This document shows, one piece after another, positions 1-9,290 of a stretch of DNA of 64,000 nucleotides. Source of the stretch: Cupriavidus basilensis (GTDB lineage: Bacteria; Pseudomonadota; Gammaproteobacteria; Burkholderiales; Burkholderiaceae); the NCBI RefSeq assembly GCF_000876015.1, contig NZ_BBQM01000013.1:62001-126000 (forward strand), read 5' to 3'. Both the position numbers and the translations under genes were made by a program. The notes beneath the pieces were generated by a model, which did no database searches, was not told where the DNA came from, and saw only the letters and a program-made list of their open reading frames with translations. Within the stretch, counting starts at the first letter, position 1. Each line of letters opens with the position of its first letter.

Positions 1-119
1 CACAGCATGCGGCCAGCCTCGCTGAGCGAGCCGGCCACCATGATGGCGTGGAACACTTCGATCTGGCGCAGGTTCAACGGCGTGACGGGTTGCCTGCTCG
101 GCGGCGTGGAAGAAGGCAT
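1..119 (-). CDS. LysR-family transcriptional regulator, N-terminal fragment cut by the window edge
   Basis: Reading the minus strand from an ATG at 119 gives 39 codons before the window ends, starting MPSSTPPSRQPVTPLN and continuing into LRQIEVFHAIMVAGSLSEAG. This matches the start of the winged helix-turn-helix of LysR regulators (first helix plus the S-x-x-x-A turn). The ligand-binding domain lies outside the window. It is on the same strand as, and 77 bp downstream of, the last gene of the N-blocked glutamate operon, so it could be co-transcribed or have its own promoter in 120-196. Recognition rests on only 39 residues, but the pattern is characteristic. Confidence 0.7.
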   Translation of the reverse strand, partial: MPSSTPPSRQPVTPLNLRQIEVFHAIMVAGSLSEAGRML

Positions 120-196
120 GCGGGCGAACGTGAAAGCAAGCATACGGCTCGGAACCATCTGCCAGACGCAAGATCCACGCCACGGCCAATCCGCCG

Positions 197-994
197 CTAC
201 AGGGCGGCCATGGCCGCCAATGCTCCATCCAGCATGTCCCGCAACACGGGTTGCACGCGCTCCGCCGCGTCCGGCAGGTACGGGAATGGCGCCTGCTCAT
301 CCATGTAGACGGCCTGCACCATTTCAAGCTGGATGGTATGCACGCCCCGAGCGGGCTGGCCGTAGTGGCGCGTGATATGCCCCCCCTTGAACCGGCCGTC
401 CGCCACCCACGTGAACGGGCTGCCAGCCGCCGCCGCGATCACGGCGTCCCGCATCGCCGGCGCGCAACTGGCACCGCCGTGGGTGCCGATGTTCAGCTCG
501 GGCAGCTTGCCATCGAACAGCCGCGGCAGCACGCCGGCAATCGAATGCGCCTCCCAGACCAGCACATTGGCGTGCCGCCCGCGCAGCCGGGCGATCTCGG
601 CCGCGAGCGCATCATGGTAAGGCTGCCAGTATTCGCGCTTGCGCACGTCGATCTCCCCGGCCGACGGACCATCGCCCTGGAGGTACAGCGGCTCGCCGCG
701 GAACGTCTCCACCGGGCAAAGCGTGGTCGTGGCCTGCCCGGGATAGAGGCTGCTGCCATCGCCGGGCCGGTTCACATCGATGACATAGCGCGAATAGCTG
801 GCCTCGACCACCGACGCGCCCTGCTCCGCCGCGAAGGCGTACAGCCGGCGCATATGCCAGTCGGTATCGGCGCGCTCGCGGGCCGCCGGCGTCAGCCGCG
901 GCACGAGCCAGTCGGGCAGCAGTTCGCCGCCGTGAGGAATCGAGATGACCAGCGGCAGATGGCCTTCGGTGACCTTCCAGACGGGGGCGCTCAT
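197..994 (-). CDS. hutG: N-formylglutamate deformylase (N-formylglutamate amidohydrolase family)
   Basis: A cytosolic metallohydrolase of 265 aa, predicted to release formate and L-glutamate from N-formyl-L-glutamate. Family motifs visible are ISIPHGGE near residue 18, DTDWHMRRLY near 45, the DVNRP segment and a later EAHSI segment. These fit the amidohydrolase fold that supplies metal ligands and substrate arginines. The start at 994 overlaps the stop of the upstream dehydrogenase by 4 bp (ATGA), so it is the last, translationally coupled gene of the operon. No histidine-utilisation genes (hutH, hutU, hutI) are nearby. The enzyme therefore probably serves N-blocked glutamate from outside rather than histidine breakdown; that part is inference from context. 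Confidence 0.85.
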   Translation of the reverse strand: MSAPVWKVTEGHLPLVISIPHGGELLPDWLVPRLTPAARERADTDWHMRRLYAFAAEQGASVVEASYSRYVIDVNRPGDGSSLYPGQATTTLCPVETFRGEPLYLQGDGPSAGEIDVRKREYWQPYHDALAAEIARLRGRHANVLVWEAHSIAGVLPRLFDGKLPELNIGTHGGASCAPAMRDAVIAAAAGSPFTWVADGRFKGGHITRHYGQPARGVHTIQLEMVQAVYMDEQAPFPYLPDAAERVQPVLRDMLDGALAAMAAL

Positions 995-1995
995 GCCTGC
1001 ACCGCCATCGCGCGGGCCACCGTGCCGTGCCGGCGGCGCGGCCAGACCGACGGATCGAGCATGTTTTCGGGCTGCCGGCCGGCAAGCGCGTCGATGACCT
1101 GCGCGGCACACTGGCTGGCCGTGTCGGCCAGGGCCTCCTGCGTCGAGCCCGCCTGATGCGGGCTCAGCACGACATTGGGCAATGCCGCCAGCGGCGACGC
1201 CACCGGCAACGGCTCGCGCGCGAAGACATCGAGCCCCGCGCCGAAAAGCCTGCCGGCGCGCAGGGCGTCGACCAGCGCCGGTTCGTCGATCAGGCCGCCA
1301 CGCGAAGTATTGAGCAGGATCGCGCCGGGCTTCATCGCCGCCAGCGCGGCGGCATCGATGGTGTGGCGCGTATCGGGCCGCAGCGGCCGGTGCAGCGACA
1401 CGACGTCCGAGACCTCGAGCAGCGCATGCAGGGTCTCGACGCGCTGGACGCCCTGCGCCGCCACCTCGGCCTCGTCGACGCGTGGCGACCACACCACCAC
1501 GTGCATGCCGAAGCCGGCTCGCGCCATCTGCGCGACGATCTGGCCCGTGCGGCCAAAGCCGACGATGCCCAGCGTCTTGCCGGACAGTGAAAGCATCGGC
1601 ACGGTATAGCGGTGCTGCCAGTCCGACCGGCGCGTCGCCGCGTCGGCCAGTACCGCGCCACGTGCCACGGCCAGCATCAGCATCATCGCGTGTTCGGCTA
1701 CCGCGCGGACGTTGGCGCCAGGCGTCGACACCACCGGGATGCCGCAGGCGTGGGCATGCGCCACCGCGATCTTGTCGGTGCCCGTACCGTGGTTGCTGAT
1801 GACAGCCAGGCGCGGCGCGGCGTCGATGGCGGCGGCCGACAGCCCCTCGCGGACGATCGCCGCGTCGACGTCGTGGATTTCGGCAATGCGCCCGGCTTCG
1901 TCGGTGGCGGTGCTGTGGCGCACCTCGATGCCGGCGGCGCGCATGCGTTCGGCGCCGACAGGATGAATCGGCTGGGTAATCAGACAGACTGGCAT
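991..1995 (-). CDS. D-isomer-specific 2-hydroxyacid dehydrogenase
   Basis: A 334-residue NAD(P)-dependent oxidoreductase interconverting a 2-oxoacid and a D-2-hydroxyacid. The Rossmann fingerprint G146-F-G-R-T-G151 is present. The family catalytic set is visible: Arg232 in NTSRGG, Glu261 in DVFAREPLP and His280 in LSPHQAG. Length is typical. It overlaps the preceding amidohydrolase gene by 16 bp and the next gene by 4 bp, so it belongs to the long operon that starts at 12261. Placed with an aminotransferase, it may reduce the 2-oxoacid formed by transamination, for example 2-oxoglutarate to D-2-hydroxyglutarate. That substrate is a guess; phosphoglycerate or glyoxylate reductase activity cannot be excluded. 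Confidence 0.85.
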   Translation of the reverse strand: MPVCLITQPIHPVGAERMRAAGIEVRHSTATDEAGRIAEIHDVDAAIVREGLSAAAIDAAPRLAVISNHGTGTDKIAVAHAHACGIPVVSTPGANVRAVAEHAMMLMLAVARGAVLADAATRRSDWQHRYTVPMLSLSGKTLGIVGFGRTGQIVAQMARAGFGMHVVVWSPRVDEAEVAAQGVQRVETLHALLEVSDVVSLHRPLRPDTRHTIDAAALAAMKPGAILLNTSRGGLIDEPALVDALRAGRLFGAGLDVFAREPLPVASPLAALPNVVLSPHQAGSTQEALADTASQCAAQVIDALAGRQPENMLDPSVWPRRRHGTVARAMAVQA

Positions 1996-3287
1996 GAATT
2001 CAATGTCGCAGTGGAATGGAAAACACCGGCTCGCGCGCCGAGCACGCCGGCCAGTACGCGCGTCGCCAGCGCAAGATCGTCGAGCCGCATCGACTCGTCC
2101 GGGTTATGGCTGCCGTGCGCGTTGCGCACGAATAGCATTGCGGCGGGCACCCCCTGGGCGGCGAACAGCGCCGCATCGTGGCCGGCACCACTGGGCATGG
2201 GCCGCGCCGCCACGCCAGCCTCGGCGGCGGCGGCCGTCAGCATGCCCTGCAATGCCGGGTCCATGACCCCCGCCGCGCTCGCCGTGAGCGGGCCAAGGTC
2301 GATCTCGACCCGGCAGGCCTGCATGATGTCGGCCCGTATGGACTGGATGGCCGCGTCCATCGCTGCGAGCGTGGCGCGGCTGCGCGAACGCATGTCGATG
2401 CTGAAGTCGACACGTCCGGACACCTTGCTGAAATTGGCCTGCGCCGCCTCGGTCGTGCATTGCCCGACCGTCACGGTCAGCTCGTGGCCGGCGGCCTCCA
2501 GCGATACCCACGCGCGCTGCAATGCCGTGACCAGCGCCGCTGCCGCCACCACGGCATCGCGCCGGTGGCTGCGCGGCGTGGCGCCGGAATGCGCGTACTG
2601 GCCGCGGATTGCGGCGTGCCGGTAGCGTTGGCTGCCACAGATGCCGGTCACCACGCCGAGTACGTCGCCCGCTTCATCGAGCACCGGGCCCTGCTCGATG
2701 TGGAGTTCCACAAAGCAGTCGATATCGGCGGCCTTCAGCGCGGGAACTCCGGCGGCCACGGCGCCGGGGTCGCCCCCGGCTGCACGCATGTGATCGGCCA
2801 GCGTGCGGCCCGTGTCGGCACGGCGCAGCGCCAGTGCCGGCGCGTCGAGCAGTCCGAATGCGGCCTTGCTGCCCGCATAGGACAGGGGAAACCAGGCACT
2901 CTCCTCCGCGCGAATGGCCATGACGGTCATGTCGCGTTCCGGCACGATGCCCGCGCGGCGCCATCCTGCCAGGATGGCCAGGCCGGCCACCACGCCAGCG
3001 GCGCCGTCGAAGTTGCCGCCGCGCGGCACGGAGTCAAGGTGCGACCCCGTCATCACGACCGGCGCATCGCGGTCGCGGCCCGGCAGGGTCAGATACAGAT
3101 TGCTGGCCGCGTCGCGGCGGACTTCCAGTCCGCACCGCTCGGCCGTCGCGGCGGCCAGTGCATGCGCCGCGCTCTCGCCGTCGCCGTAGCTGTCGCGCGT
3201 GATGCCTATGCCGTCGTGGCTCTGCGCCGCCAGTTGCGCGAACAGCGAAGCCGCCAGCGCGTGGTCGGGTTCGATCGCCGGGTTCAT
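1980..3287 (-). CDS. M20-family Zn-dependent amidohydrolase (allantoate / N-carbamoyl-L-amino acid hydrolase type)
   Basis: A 435-residue member of the hydantoinase/carbamoylase branch of M20. These enzymes cleave N-carbamoyl-L-amino acids, allantoate or ureidoglycine in the cytosol using two divalent metals. Visible ligands are His83 in the GSHLDSVP segment, Asp94 in NFDGAAG, Glu128-Glu129 in AEES, His196 in VELHIEQGP and a late HGSHNPDE histidine. The ATG at 3287 was chosen because it overlaps the ABC ATPase stop by 4 bp; the 20 codons that could extend the frame upstream lie inside that gene. Between a peptide transporter and an N-formylglutamate deformylase, its likely job is removing an N-carbamoyl cap. 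The exact substrate is not readable. Confidence 0.82.
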   Translation of the reverse strand: MNPAIEPDHALAASLFAQLAAQSHDGIGITRDSYGDGESAAHALAAATAERCGLEVRRDAASNLYLTLPGRDRDAPVVMTGSHLDSVPRGGNFDGAAGVVAGLAILAGWRRAGIVPERDMTVMAIRAEESAWFPLSYAGSKAAFGLLDAPALALRRADTGRTLADHMRAAGGDPGAVAAGVPALKAADIDCFVELHIEQGPVLDEAGDVLGVVTGICGSQRYRHAAIRGQYAHSGATPRSHRRDAVVAAAALVTALQRAWVSLEAAGHELTVTVGQCTTEAAQANFSKVSGRVDFSIDMRSRSRATLAAMDAAIQSIRADIMQACRVEIDLGPLTASAAGVMDPALQGMLTAAAAEAGVAARPMPSGAGHDAALFAAQGVPAAMLFVRNAHGSHNPDESMRLDDLALATRVLAGVLGARAGVFHSTATLNSCQSV

Positions 3288-4972
3288 GGAGCCTCCACGA
3301 CTTCGGCTGCGGGCACGCCGGACAACTGCGCGGCCTGCGGATCCCACGCCTTGCCGGGCATGGAGTCGATCAGGCGGCGCGTATAGGCATCGCGCGGGGC
3401 TTCGAAGATCTCGGCGGGACTGCCCTGCTCCAGCACGCTGCCGCGGTGCATGACCAGTACCTTGTCGCAGATCTGCGCGGCCACGCGCAGGTCATGCGTG
3501 ATGAAGATCAGCGCGATGCCAAGGCGCTTCTGCACGTCGGCCAGCAGCCTGAGCACCTGTGCCTGCACCGACACGTCGAGCGCCGACACCGATTCATCGG
3601 CCACGATCAGACGCGGCTCCATGGCCAGCGCGCGGGCGATGCCGACCCGCTGGCGCTGCCCTCCCGAGAACTGGCTGGGATACCGGTCGAATGCGCTGGC
3701 CTCGAGTTCCACGAGCTTCAGCAATTCCCGTGCGCGCGCTTCGGCCTGTGCCCGGGGCACGCCGTTCGCCATCGGGCCGTCGCAAAGAATCCGGCCCACC
3801 GTATGGCGCGGATTGAGCGATGCGAAGGGGTCCTGAAAGATCATCTGGATATGCCGGCGCAGCGGGCGGAAGGCCCGCTCGCTGATCGGTGCGATGTCCC
3901 GCCCTTCGAATGACATCACGCCGCCATCGTTGCCGGTCAGCTTCAGCAGGCACTTGCCGATCGTCGACTTGCCGGAACCCGACTCGCCGACGATGCCCAG
4001 CGTTTCGCCGGCCCGTATCTCGAAACTCACGCCCTTGACGGCCTCCACCACACGCTTGCGCTGGAACAGGCCGCCCGGCGTCGTATACGTCTTGCGCAAC
4101 CCTTCGACGCGCAGCACCGGGTAGCCCCCGGGCGCAGCGGCGGATACGCCGGCGCGCGCCCGATGGGACGGCACGCTGCCGATCAGGCGGCGCGTATAGG
4201 GATGTGCGGGGCGATTGAGCACCGCCTCGGCCGGACCCTGCTCGACGATGCAGCCCTTCTCCATCACGATCACGCGGTCGGCGATCTCGGCCACCACGCC
4301 AAAATCATGCGTGACGAACATCACCCCCATGCCCTTCTCCTTCTGGATGCGGGCAATCAGCGCCAGGATCTGCGCCTGCGTGGTCACGTCCAGTGCCGTG
4401 GTGGGCTCGTCGGCAATCAGGAGGGCCGGCTCCAGCGCCAGGGCCATGGCGATCATCACCCGCTGGCGCTGGCCGCCGGACAGCGCAGACGGATAGGCGT
4501 GGTAGAGCGACGGCGGATCGGGCAACCCGACGAACGCCAGCAGTTCCAGCACCCGCACGCGGCGCGACTCCGGTTCGAGCGCGCCATGTACGCGCATCAC
4601 TTCGGCAACCTGGTCGCCAACGCGATGCAGCGGATTGAGAGCCGATAACGGCTCCTGGAAGATCATCGCCATGTCCTTGCCGCGCATGCCGCGCAACGTG
4701 GCTTCGTCCAGCGTCAGGAGGTCGCGGCCCTGGAACAGGATCTGGCCCGATTCCGGCTTCAGGTAGGTTGGCAGCAGGCCCATGATGGCGTTCGCGCTCA
4801 TCGACTTGCCCGAGCCCGACTCGCCCACGACGCACACCAGTTCGCCGGCACCGATATCGAAGTCGATGTCGCGCACGGCATGGGGCCGGTCCCCGCCCTT
4901 CGGCAGGGCGATACTCAGGTTTCGGATCGACAGCAGCGGCGCAACTGGCGCCTGGTTGCGGGATTCCCTCAT
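3284..4972 (-). CDS. Peptide/opine ABC transporter ATPase, two fused ABC domains (DppD-DppF type)
   Basis: A single 562-residue polypeptide carries two complete ATP-binding cassettes, equivalent to DppD and DppF joined head to tail. Each half has a Walker A GESGSGKS, an ABC signature (LSGGQRQRV in the first, FSGGQRQRV in the second) and a Walker B with the aspartate-glutamate pair ([18 protein letters not shown]). Each half also shows the C-terminal oligopeptide-transporter region (the [10 protein letters not shown] segment in the first). It would energise the two permeases just upstream (3-bp gap to the DppC-like gene) on the cytosolic face. Fusion of the two ATPases is common in proteobacterial family-5 transporters, so this is normal, not a frameshift artefact. 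Confidence 0.92.
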   Translation of the reverse strand: MRESRNQAPVAPLLSIRNLSIALPKGGDRPHAVRDIDFDIGAGELVCVVGESGSGKSMSANAIMGLLPTYLKPESGQILFQGRDLLTLDEATLRGMRGKDMAMIFQEPLSALNPLHRVGDQVAEVMRVHGALEPESRRVRVLELLAFVGLPDPPSLYHAYPSALSGGQRQRVMIAMALALEPALLIADEPTTALDVTTQAQILALIARIQKEKGMGVMFVTHDFGVVAEIADRVIVMEKGCIVEQGPAEAVLNRPAHPYTRRLIGSVPSHRARAGVSAAAPGGYPVLRVEGLRKTYTTPGGLFQRKRVVEAVKGVSFEIRAGETLGIVGESGSGKSTIGKCLLKLTGNDGGVMSFEGRDIAPISERAFRPLRRHIQMIFQDPFASLNPRHTVGRILCDGPMANGVPRAQAEARARELLKLVELEASAFDRYPSQFSGGQRQRVGIARALAMEPRLIVADESVSALDVSVQAQVLRLLADVQKRLGIALIFITHDLRVAAQICDKVLVMHRGSVLEQGSPAEIFEAPRDAYTRRLIDSMPGKAWDPQAAQLSGVPAAEVVEAP

Positions 4973-4975
4973 CGA

Positions 4976-5812
4976 TCAGCTCCCTCGTTTGCGCAGTTGC
5001 GGGTTCAGGGCGTCGTTGAGCCCCTCGCCAATCAGGTTGATGGCAAGCACCGTCAGCATGATGGCCACGCCCGGCCACAGGCTCATCCACGGCGCCTCGC
5101 GCAGCATCGTGCGTGCCGCGCCGATCATGAAGCCCCAGCTCATCAGGTTGCGGTCGCCCAGGCCCAGGAACGACAGGGCCGACTCCGTCAGGATGGCGGT
5201 CGCGGTCATCAGCGAGGCCGTGACGATCACCGGCGACGCCGCGTTGGGCAGAATCTGCGTGAAGATGATGCGCGCCGGCGACTGCCCGATCACCACGGCC
5301 GCCTGCACGAACTCGCGCTCCTTCAGCGTCATGAACTCGGAGCGGACCAGCCGCGCCACCGGGGGCCACGACACGATCGCGATGGCCCCAACGATCGAAT
5401 ACAGCGACGGCTTGAAGATGGCCACCAGGACCAGCGCCATCGCAAGCTGCGGAATGGTCTGGAAGAACTCGGTGCCGCGCATCAGCGCGTCGTCGATGCG
5501 GCCACCGTAGTAGCCGGCCAGCGCGCCGACCACGATGCCGATCAGCACGGCCACCAGCGTCGAGATCACGCCTATCATCAGCGAGACGCGCGCGCCATGG
5601 GCGATGCCGGCGGCGATATCCCGCCCGAGCATATCGGTGCCCAGCGGATAAGCGCTGTCATGGAACGGCGCCAGTAGCGGTTCCGCCACCATCATCCAGG
5701 GCGGATCTTCATAGAACGTGGAAGCCAGTGCCGCCGTCAGGATCACTACCAGCAGCAGCAGCAGGCCCACGGCGGCGCCACGGTTGGCGCCAAAGCGTTT
5801 CAGGAAGGACAT
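4976..5812 (-). CDS. Peptide-type ABC transporter permease, DppC-like
   Basis: An inner-membrane permease of 278 aa, the DppC/OppC-type subunit. It starts MSFLKRFGANRG, followed by a strong transmembrane helix. The N-terminal periplasmic segment and the YPLGTDMLGRD motif seen in DppC-type proteins are present. The EAA-like coupling loop appears around AAVVIGQSPARIIFTQILP, the site that docks on the ATPase. The start at 5812 is 11 bp after the DppB-like stop; a much longer frame that reaches further upstream is only an overlap with that gene. With its partner it would form the translocation channel for the substrate bound by the product of 6885-8474. Confidence 0.9.
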   Translation of the reverse strand: MSFLKRFGANRGAAVGLLLLLVVILTAALASTFYEDPPWMMVAEPLLAPFHDSAYPLGTDMLGRDIAAGIAHGARVSLMIGVISTLVAVLIGIVVGALAGYYGGRIDDALMRGTEFFQTIPQLAMALVLVAIFKPSLYSIVGAIAIVSWPPVARLVRSEFMTLKEREFVQAAVVIGQSPARIIFTQILPNAASPVIVTASLMTATAILTESALSFLGLGDRNLMSWGFMIGAARTMLREAPWMSLWPGVAIMLTVLAINLIGEGLNDALNPQLRKRGS

Positions 5813-5823
5813 CTCGCAGCTCC

Positions 5824-6813
5824 TCAGGCCCGGCCGATGCGCGGGTCGATCAGGCGGTACACCAGATCGGTCAGCAGGTTGAATACCACCACCATCGTCG
5901 ATGTGACCAGGAACACACCGAGCAGCAACTGGTAGTCGCGCTGCATCAGGGCGTCGAACATCAGGCGGCCGATGCCGGGCCAGCCGAAGACGGTTTCCGT
6001 CAGCACGGCGCCGCCAGCCATCTGGCCGAGCTGGATGCCGGCGAACGTCACCACCGGCAGCAGTGCATTGCGCAACGCGTGGCGGCGGATGGTCTCGCCA
6101 AGCGGTACACCCTTGGCGCGCGCGGTCTTGATGAAATCCATGCCCAGCACCTCGAGCATCGATGCGCGCGTGAGCCTGGCGTAGACGGCCATGAAGAAGC
6201 AGCCGAGCGACACGGTGGGCAGCACCAGATGGTGGGCAATGTCGCCAACCCGCACCCAACCCGACAGATTGCCGCCCACCTGTTCCATGCCGTAGGGCGG
6301 CAGCCAGCCCAGATGCAGCGAGAAGAACAGGATGGCCAGCAACGCCAGCCAGAACTGCGGCGTTGCATAGATCAGGAGCGATCCGGTCATCAGCACGCTG
6401 TCGAGCCAGGTGCGCCGGCCGGCATAGCGGGCACGCGACGCGATCACGCCGAACAGCACGCCGAATACCAGCGCAAACACGAAGGCACACGACATCAGCA
6501 GCAGCGTGGCCGGCAACCGGTCGAGGATCAGGTCGAGCACCGGCAGGCGTTCCCGATACGAGTACCCGAGATCGAGATGCGCCACGCCCCAGAGATAGCG
6601 GCCAAGCTGCACCGGCAGCGGCTGGTCGAGGCCGAACTCCTTGCGCAGTTCTTCGACGTAGGCCGGATCGGACGATCCCGATTCGCCGGCCAGCACCGTG
6701 GCGGGATCGCCGGGTGCCATGCGCACGAGCATGAAATTGATGATGACCACGCCAAGCACGACGAACAACGCCTTGCCTAGCCTGGCGATCAGGATGGAGA
6801 GTGCCTTTTCCAC
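5824..6813 (-). CDS. Peptide-type ABC transporter permease, DppB-like
   Basis: Inner-membrane permease of 329 aa with six predicted helices. It has the DppB features: an N-terminal helix followed by VRMAPGDPA, and the conserved ARAKGVPLGETIRRHALRNA coupling loop. The start was placed at the GTG at 6813 (protein beginning with Val-Glu-Lys-Ala read as Met) because an AAGAAGGA ribosome-binding site lies about 10 bp upstream. The in-frame ATG at 6858 would have to skip that signal. It is followed 11 bp later by the DppC-like gene. The pair is expected to move a di- or oligopeptide, or an N-blocked amino acid such as a pyroglutamyl compound. Confidence 0.88.
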   Translation of the reverse strand: MEKALSILIARLGKALFVVLGVVIINFMLVRMAPGDPATVLAGESGSSDPAYVEELRKEFGLDQPLPVQLGRYLWGVAHLDLGYSYRERLPVLDLILDRLPATLLLMSCAFVFALVFGVLFGVIASRARYAGRRTWLDSVLMTGSLLIYATPQFWLALLAILFFSLHLGWLPPYGMEQVGGNLSGWVRVGDIAHHLVLPTVSLGCFFMAVYARLTRASMLEVLGMDFIKTARAKGVPLGETIRRHALRNALLPVVTFAGIQLGQMAGGAVLTETVFGWPGIGRLMFDALMQRDYQLLLGVFLVTSTMVVVFNLLTDLVYRLIDPRIGRA

Positions 6814-6884
6814 GTGATCGGATCCTTCTTGAGACCGGAATTTCCGAAGCGCCGCCACGCGCGGCGCTTCGGCCCGCAGCAGGG

Positions 6885-8474
6885 TTACTTGCTGATGTAG
6901 ACGTCGGCGAACGTGTCGTTCAGACCGATGGCCGTCTGCACCAGGTTGTGCACCTTGCCGCTATAGAGCGTCGGCAGCTCCATCTCGAACAGGTAGCCGT
7001 TGGCCACTTCCTGGACCAGCGTCTTCTGGATGTTCGAATAGAGTTGCTGGCGCTCGGCGTCGGACGTCGCGGCCGCGGCCTTGTCCCACAGCGCGTCCAC
7101 ACCCGGATTCACATAGCCCTGGTTGTTCACGAACGCCGAACCCTTCACCTGGTTACGTGCCAGGTAGAGCCGCGAGACACCCAGCGCGGGATCGCCATAC
7201 TGCGACGTGAAACTGAAGGTCAGGTCGAAGTCGAAGTCCGAGACGCGCTTGGCCCAGGTGCCCGCATCGGCGGACTCGATCTCCACCTTGAAGCCGAGCT
7301 GCTCCAGGCACTGGCGCGTGTACTCGCCAAGGCGGTCCCAGGTGGCGCCGTACGGGTAGGACAGGATGCGGATGGTGGTCGCCGACGGATCCACGCCCGA
7401 ATCCTTGATCAGCGCGCGGGCCTTCTTGATGTCGTAGCCATAGGCCGGCACGTTGCCGTCATAGAACGGAGTGGTCGACGAAATCGGCCCGGTGGCGACC
7501 TTGCCCAGCCCGAAGAAGATGTTGTTCACCACGAACTTGCGGTTGATGGCCTCCATGATGGCCTGGCGCACCTTCACGTTGTTGAACGGTGCCCTGCGCT
7601 GGTTCATCTGGATATAGGCCAGCTTGGAGAACATCTCCCAGCCCTTGGTCGTGTACTCGACGTTGGGCAGCGCGCGCAGGCGCTTGATCTCCACGTTGTC
7701 GACGTCGCCGGCGCTGACCACCTGCACGTCGCCGCGCTCGAACGCCACGGCACGCGACGCGGCGTCCGGAATCACATTGAAGACGATCTCGTCCAGGTAG
7801 GGCTTGCCCTTCTGCCAGTAGTTCGGGTTCCGGGTGAGCACGATATAGGCACCCTTCTTCCACTCCTTGAACATGAAGGGTCCGGTGCCGACCGGGGTCT
7901 GGTTGGCGGGGTTCTTCGCGTAGTCGGTGCCGTCATAGATATGCTTTGGCACCATCGGCATGTTGTCGCTGACGAACGACTTCAGGAACGGGGCAAACGG
8001 CTCCTTGAGCGTGATGACCACCTTGTTGGGCCCCTGCGCCTTGACCGACTGCACGAACTGGTCGATGACCACGCGCGCACGCGGATGCACGGTACGCAGG
8101 AACTTGTCGACCGTGAACACCACGTCGTCGGACGAAAACGGCTTGCCGTCATGCCATTTGACGTTTGGCTGCAACTCGAACGTGTAGACCTTGCCGTCAG
8201 GCGAGATCGTCCACGACCTGGCCAGGCTCGGCTGGGGCTTCATGTCGGGCGACCAGGTCAGCAGGCTCTCATAGATCTTGCCGGCCACGTATTGTGTCGG
8301 CGTCTGCTGGTTCAGACCCAGCATCAGCGTGGGCGGCTCGGGCTGGGCGATGGTACGCAGCGTGCCGCCACGGGTCTGTGCGTGGGCGCCGGCGGCGACA
8401 CCGACAGTCAGGGCAAGCGAGCACGCCGCGATCTTGAGCAGGCGGGCGGTGGGCAGGGGCAGCTTGATGGACAT
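6885..8474 (-). CDS. ABC transporter periplasmic substrate-binding protein, family 5 (DppA-like)
   Basis: A 529-residue periplasmic binding protein of the family-5 peptide/nickel/opine group. A Sec signal peptide covers roughly residues 1-32, with a basic start, a hydrophobic run and AHAQ at the cleavage site. The mature protein begins with GGTLRTIAQPEP and includes family segments such as YTFELQPNVKWHDGKPFSSDDVV (split here only for description) and PVGTGPFMFKEW. It is the only binding protein of the operon and sets its import specificity. It lies directly after pxpA (38-bp gap) and before the permeases. By context it may bind pyroglutamyl or N-acyl glutamate compounds; sequence alone does not show the ligand. 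Confidence 0.9.
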   Translation of the reverse strand: MSIKLPLPTARLLKIAACSLALTVGVAAGAHAQTRGGTLRTIAQPEPPTLMLGLNQQTPTQYVAGKIYESLLTWSPDMKPQPSLARSWTISPDGKVYTFELQPNVKWHDGKPFSSDDVVFTVDKFLRTVHPRARVVIDQFVQSVKAQGPNKVVITLKEPFAPFLKSFVSDNMPMVPKHIYDGTDYAKNPANQTPVGTGPFMFKEWKKGAYIVLTRNPNYWQKGKPYLDEIVFNVIPDAASRAVAFERGDVQVVSAGDVDNVEIKRLRALPNVEYTTKGWEMFSKLAYIQMNQRRAPFNNVKVRQAIMEAINRKFVVNNIFFGLGKVATGPISSTTPFYDGNVPAYGYDIKKARALIKDSGVDPSATTIRILSYPYGATWDRLGEYTRQCLEQLGFKVEIESADAGTWAKRVSDFDFDLTFSFTSQYGDPALGVSRLYLARNQVKGSAFVNNQGYVNPGVDALWDKAAAATSDAERQQLYSNIQKTLVQEVANGYLFEMELPTLYSGKVHNLVQTAIGLNDTFADVYISK

Positions 8475-8512
8475 GGATTTACCTGGTTATCGAGGAGAAC
8501 AAGGGACGGGAG

Positions 8513-9265
8513 TCAGAGCGGTTGGACGGCAACGCCGTCTGCGGACAGGGCATTGCGGATGCGTTCGGCGAACAGGACGGCGCCGGGCTGGTCGCCGTGG
8601 ATGCATAGCGTGTCGGCCACGATCGGCACCGACCTGCCCGACAGCGCCTGCACGCTGCCGTCGAGCACCATGCGACGCACCTGCGCGATCGACGCCTCCA
8701 CGTCTTCGATCATGGCTTGCGGCATCGAGCGCGGCGTGAGCGTGGCGTCGTCCTGATACGAGCGGTCGGCATACACCTCGTTGGCGACGCGCAGTCCGGC
8801 GGCATGGGCCGCGGCCGCCATGTTGGCGTTGGCGACGTAGACAAGCACATCGGGCGCCACCGCGCGCACGGCGTCGGCCACGGCAGTGGCAAGCACCGCG
8901 TCGCGCGCGGTCATGTTGTAGAGCGCGCCGTGCGTCTTGACGTGATGAAGCGGCACGCCGACCGCACGTGTCACGCCAAGCATGGCGCCAACCTGGTACA
9001 CGGTGAGCGCGTAGACCTCCGCGGCCGTCATTGCCATGACGCGGCGGCCAAACCCCTGCAGGTCGGGCAGGCCGGGATGGGCGCCGACGGCTACGCCGGC
9101 GTTGGCGGCCGCGCGCACCGTGGCCAGCATCACGTCGGGGTCCCCGGCGTGGAAGCCGCACGCAATATTCGCGGACGTGACGTGGCGCAGGATCGCTGCG
9201 TCGTCACCCATGCGCCAGGCGCCGAAGCTTTCGCCCATGTCGCAGTTGATATCGAGAGTTGGCAT
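8513..9265 (-). CDS. pxpA: 5-oxoprolinase subunit PxpA (LamB/YcsF family)
   Basis: A 250-residue member of the LamB/YcsF family, one of three subunits of the prokaryotic ATP-dependent 5-oxoprolinase that opens 5-oxo-L-proline to L-glutamate. The signature begins at residue 3 with LDINCDMGESFG, followed by IACGFHAGDPDVM near residue 35 (His39). HPGLPDLQGFGRR and VKTHGALYN further on are also typical. The start at 9265 was preferred over an upstream frame extension because the family always begins with this D-x-N-x-D-x-G-E motif within the first ten residues. It follows pxpC after 25 bp. Having pxpA, pxpB and pxpC together makes the assignment strong. Confidence 0.95.
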   Translation of the reverse strand: MPTLDINCDMGESFGAWRMGDDAAILRHVTSANIACGFHAGDPDVMLATVRAAANAGVAVGAHPGLPDLQGFGRRVMAMTAAEVYALTVYQVGAMLGVTRAVGVPLHHVKTHGALYNMTARDAVLATAVADAVRAVAPDVLVYVANANMAAAAHAAGLRVANEVYADRSYQDDATLTPRSMPQAMIEDVEASIAQVRRMVLDGSVQALSGRSVPIVADTLCIHGDQPGAVLFAERIRNALSADGVAVQPL

Positions 9266-9290
9266 CGAAATTTCCTCGTGTTTCACGGTG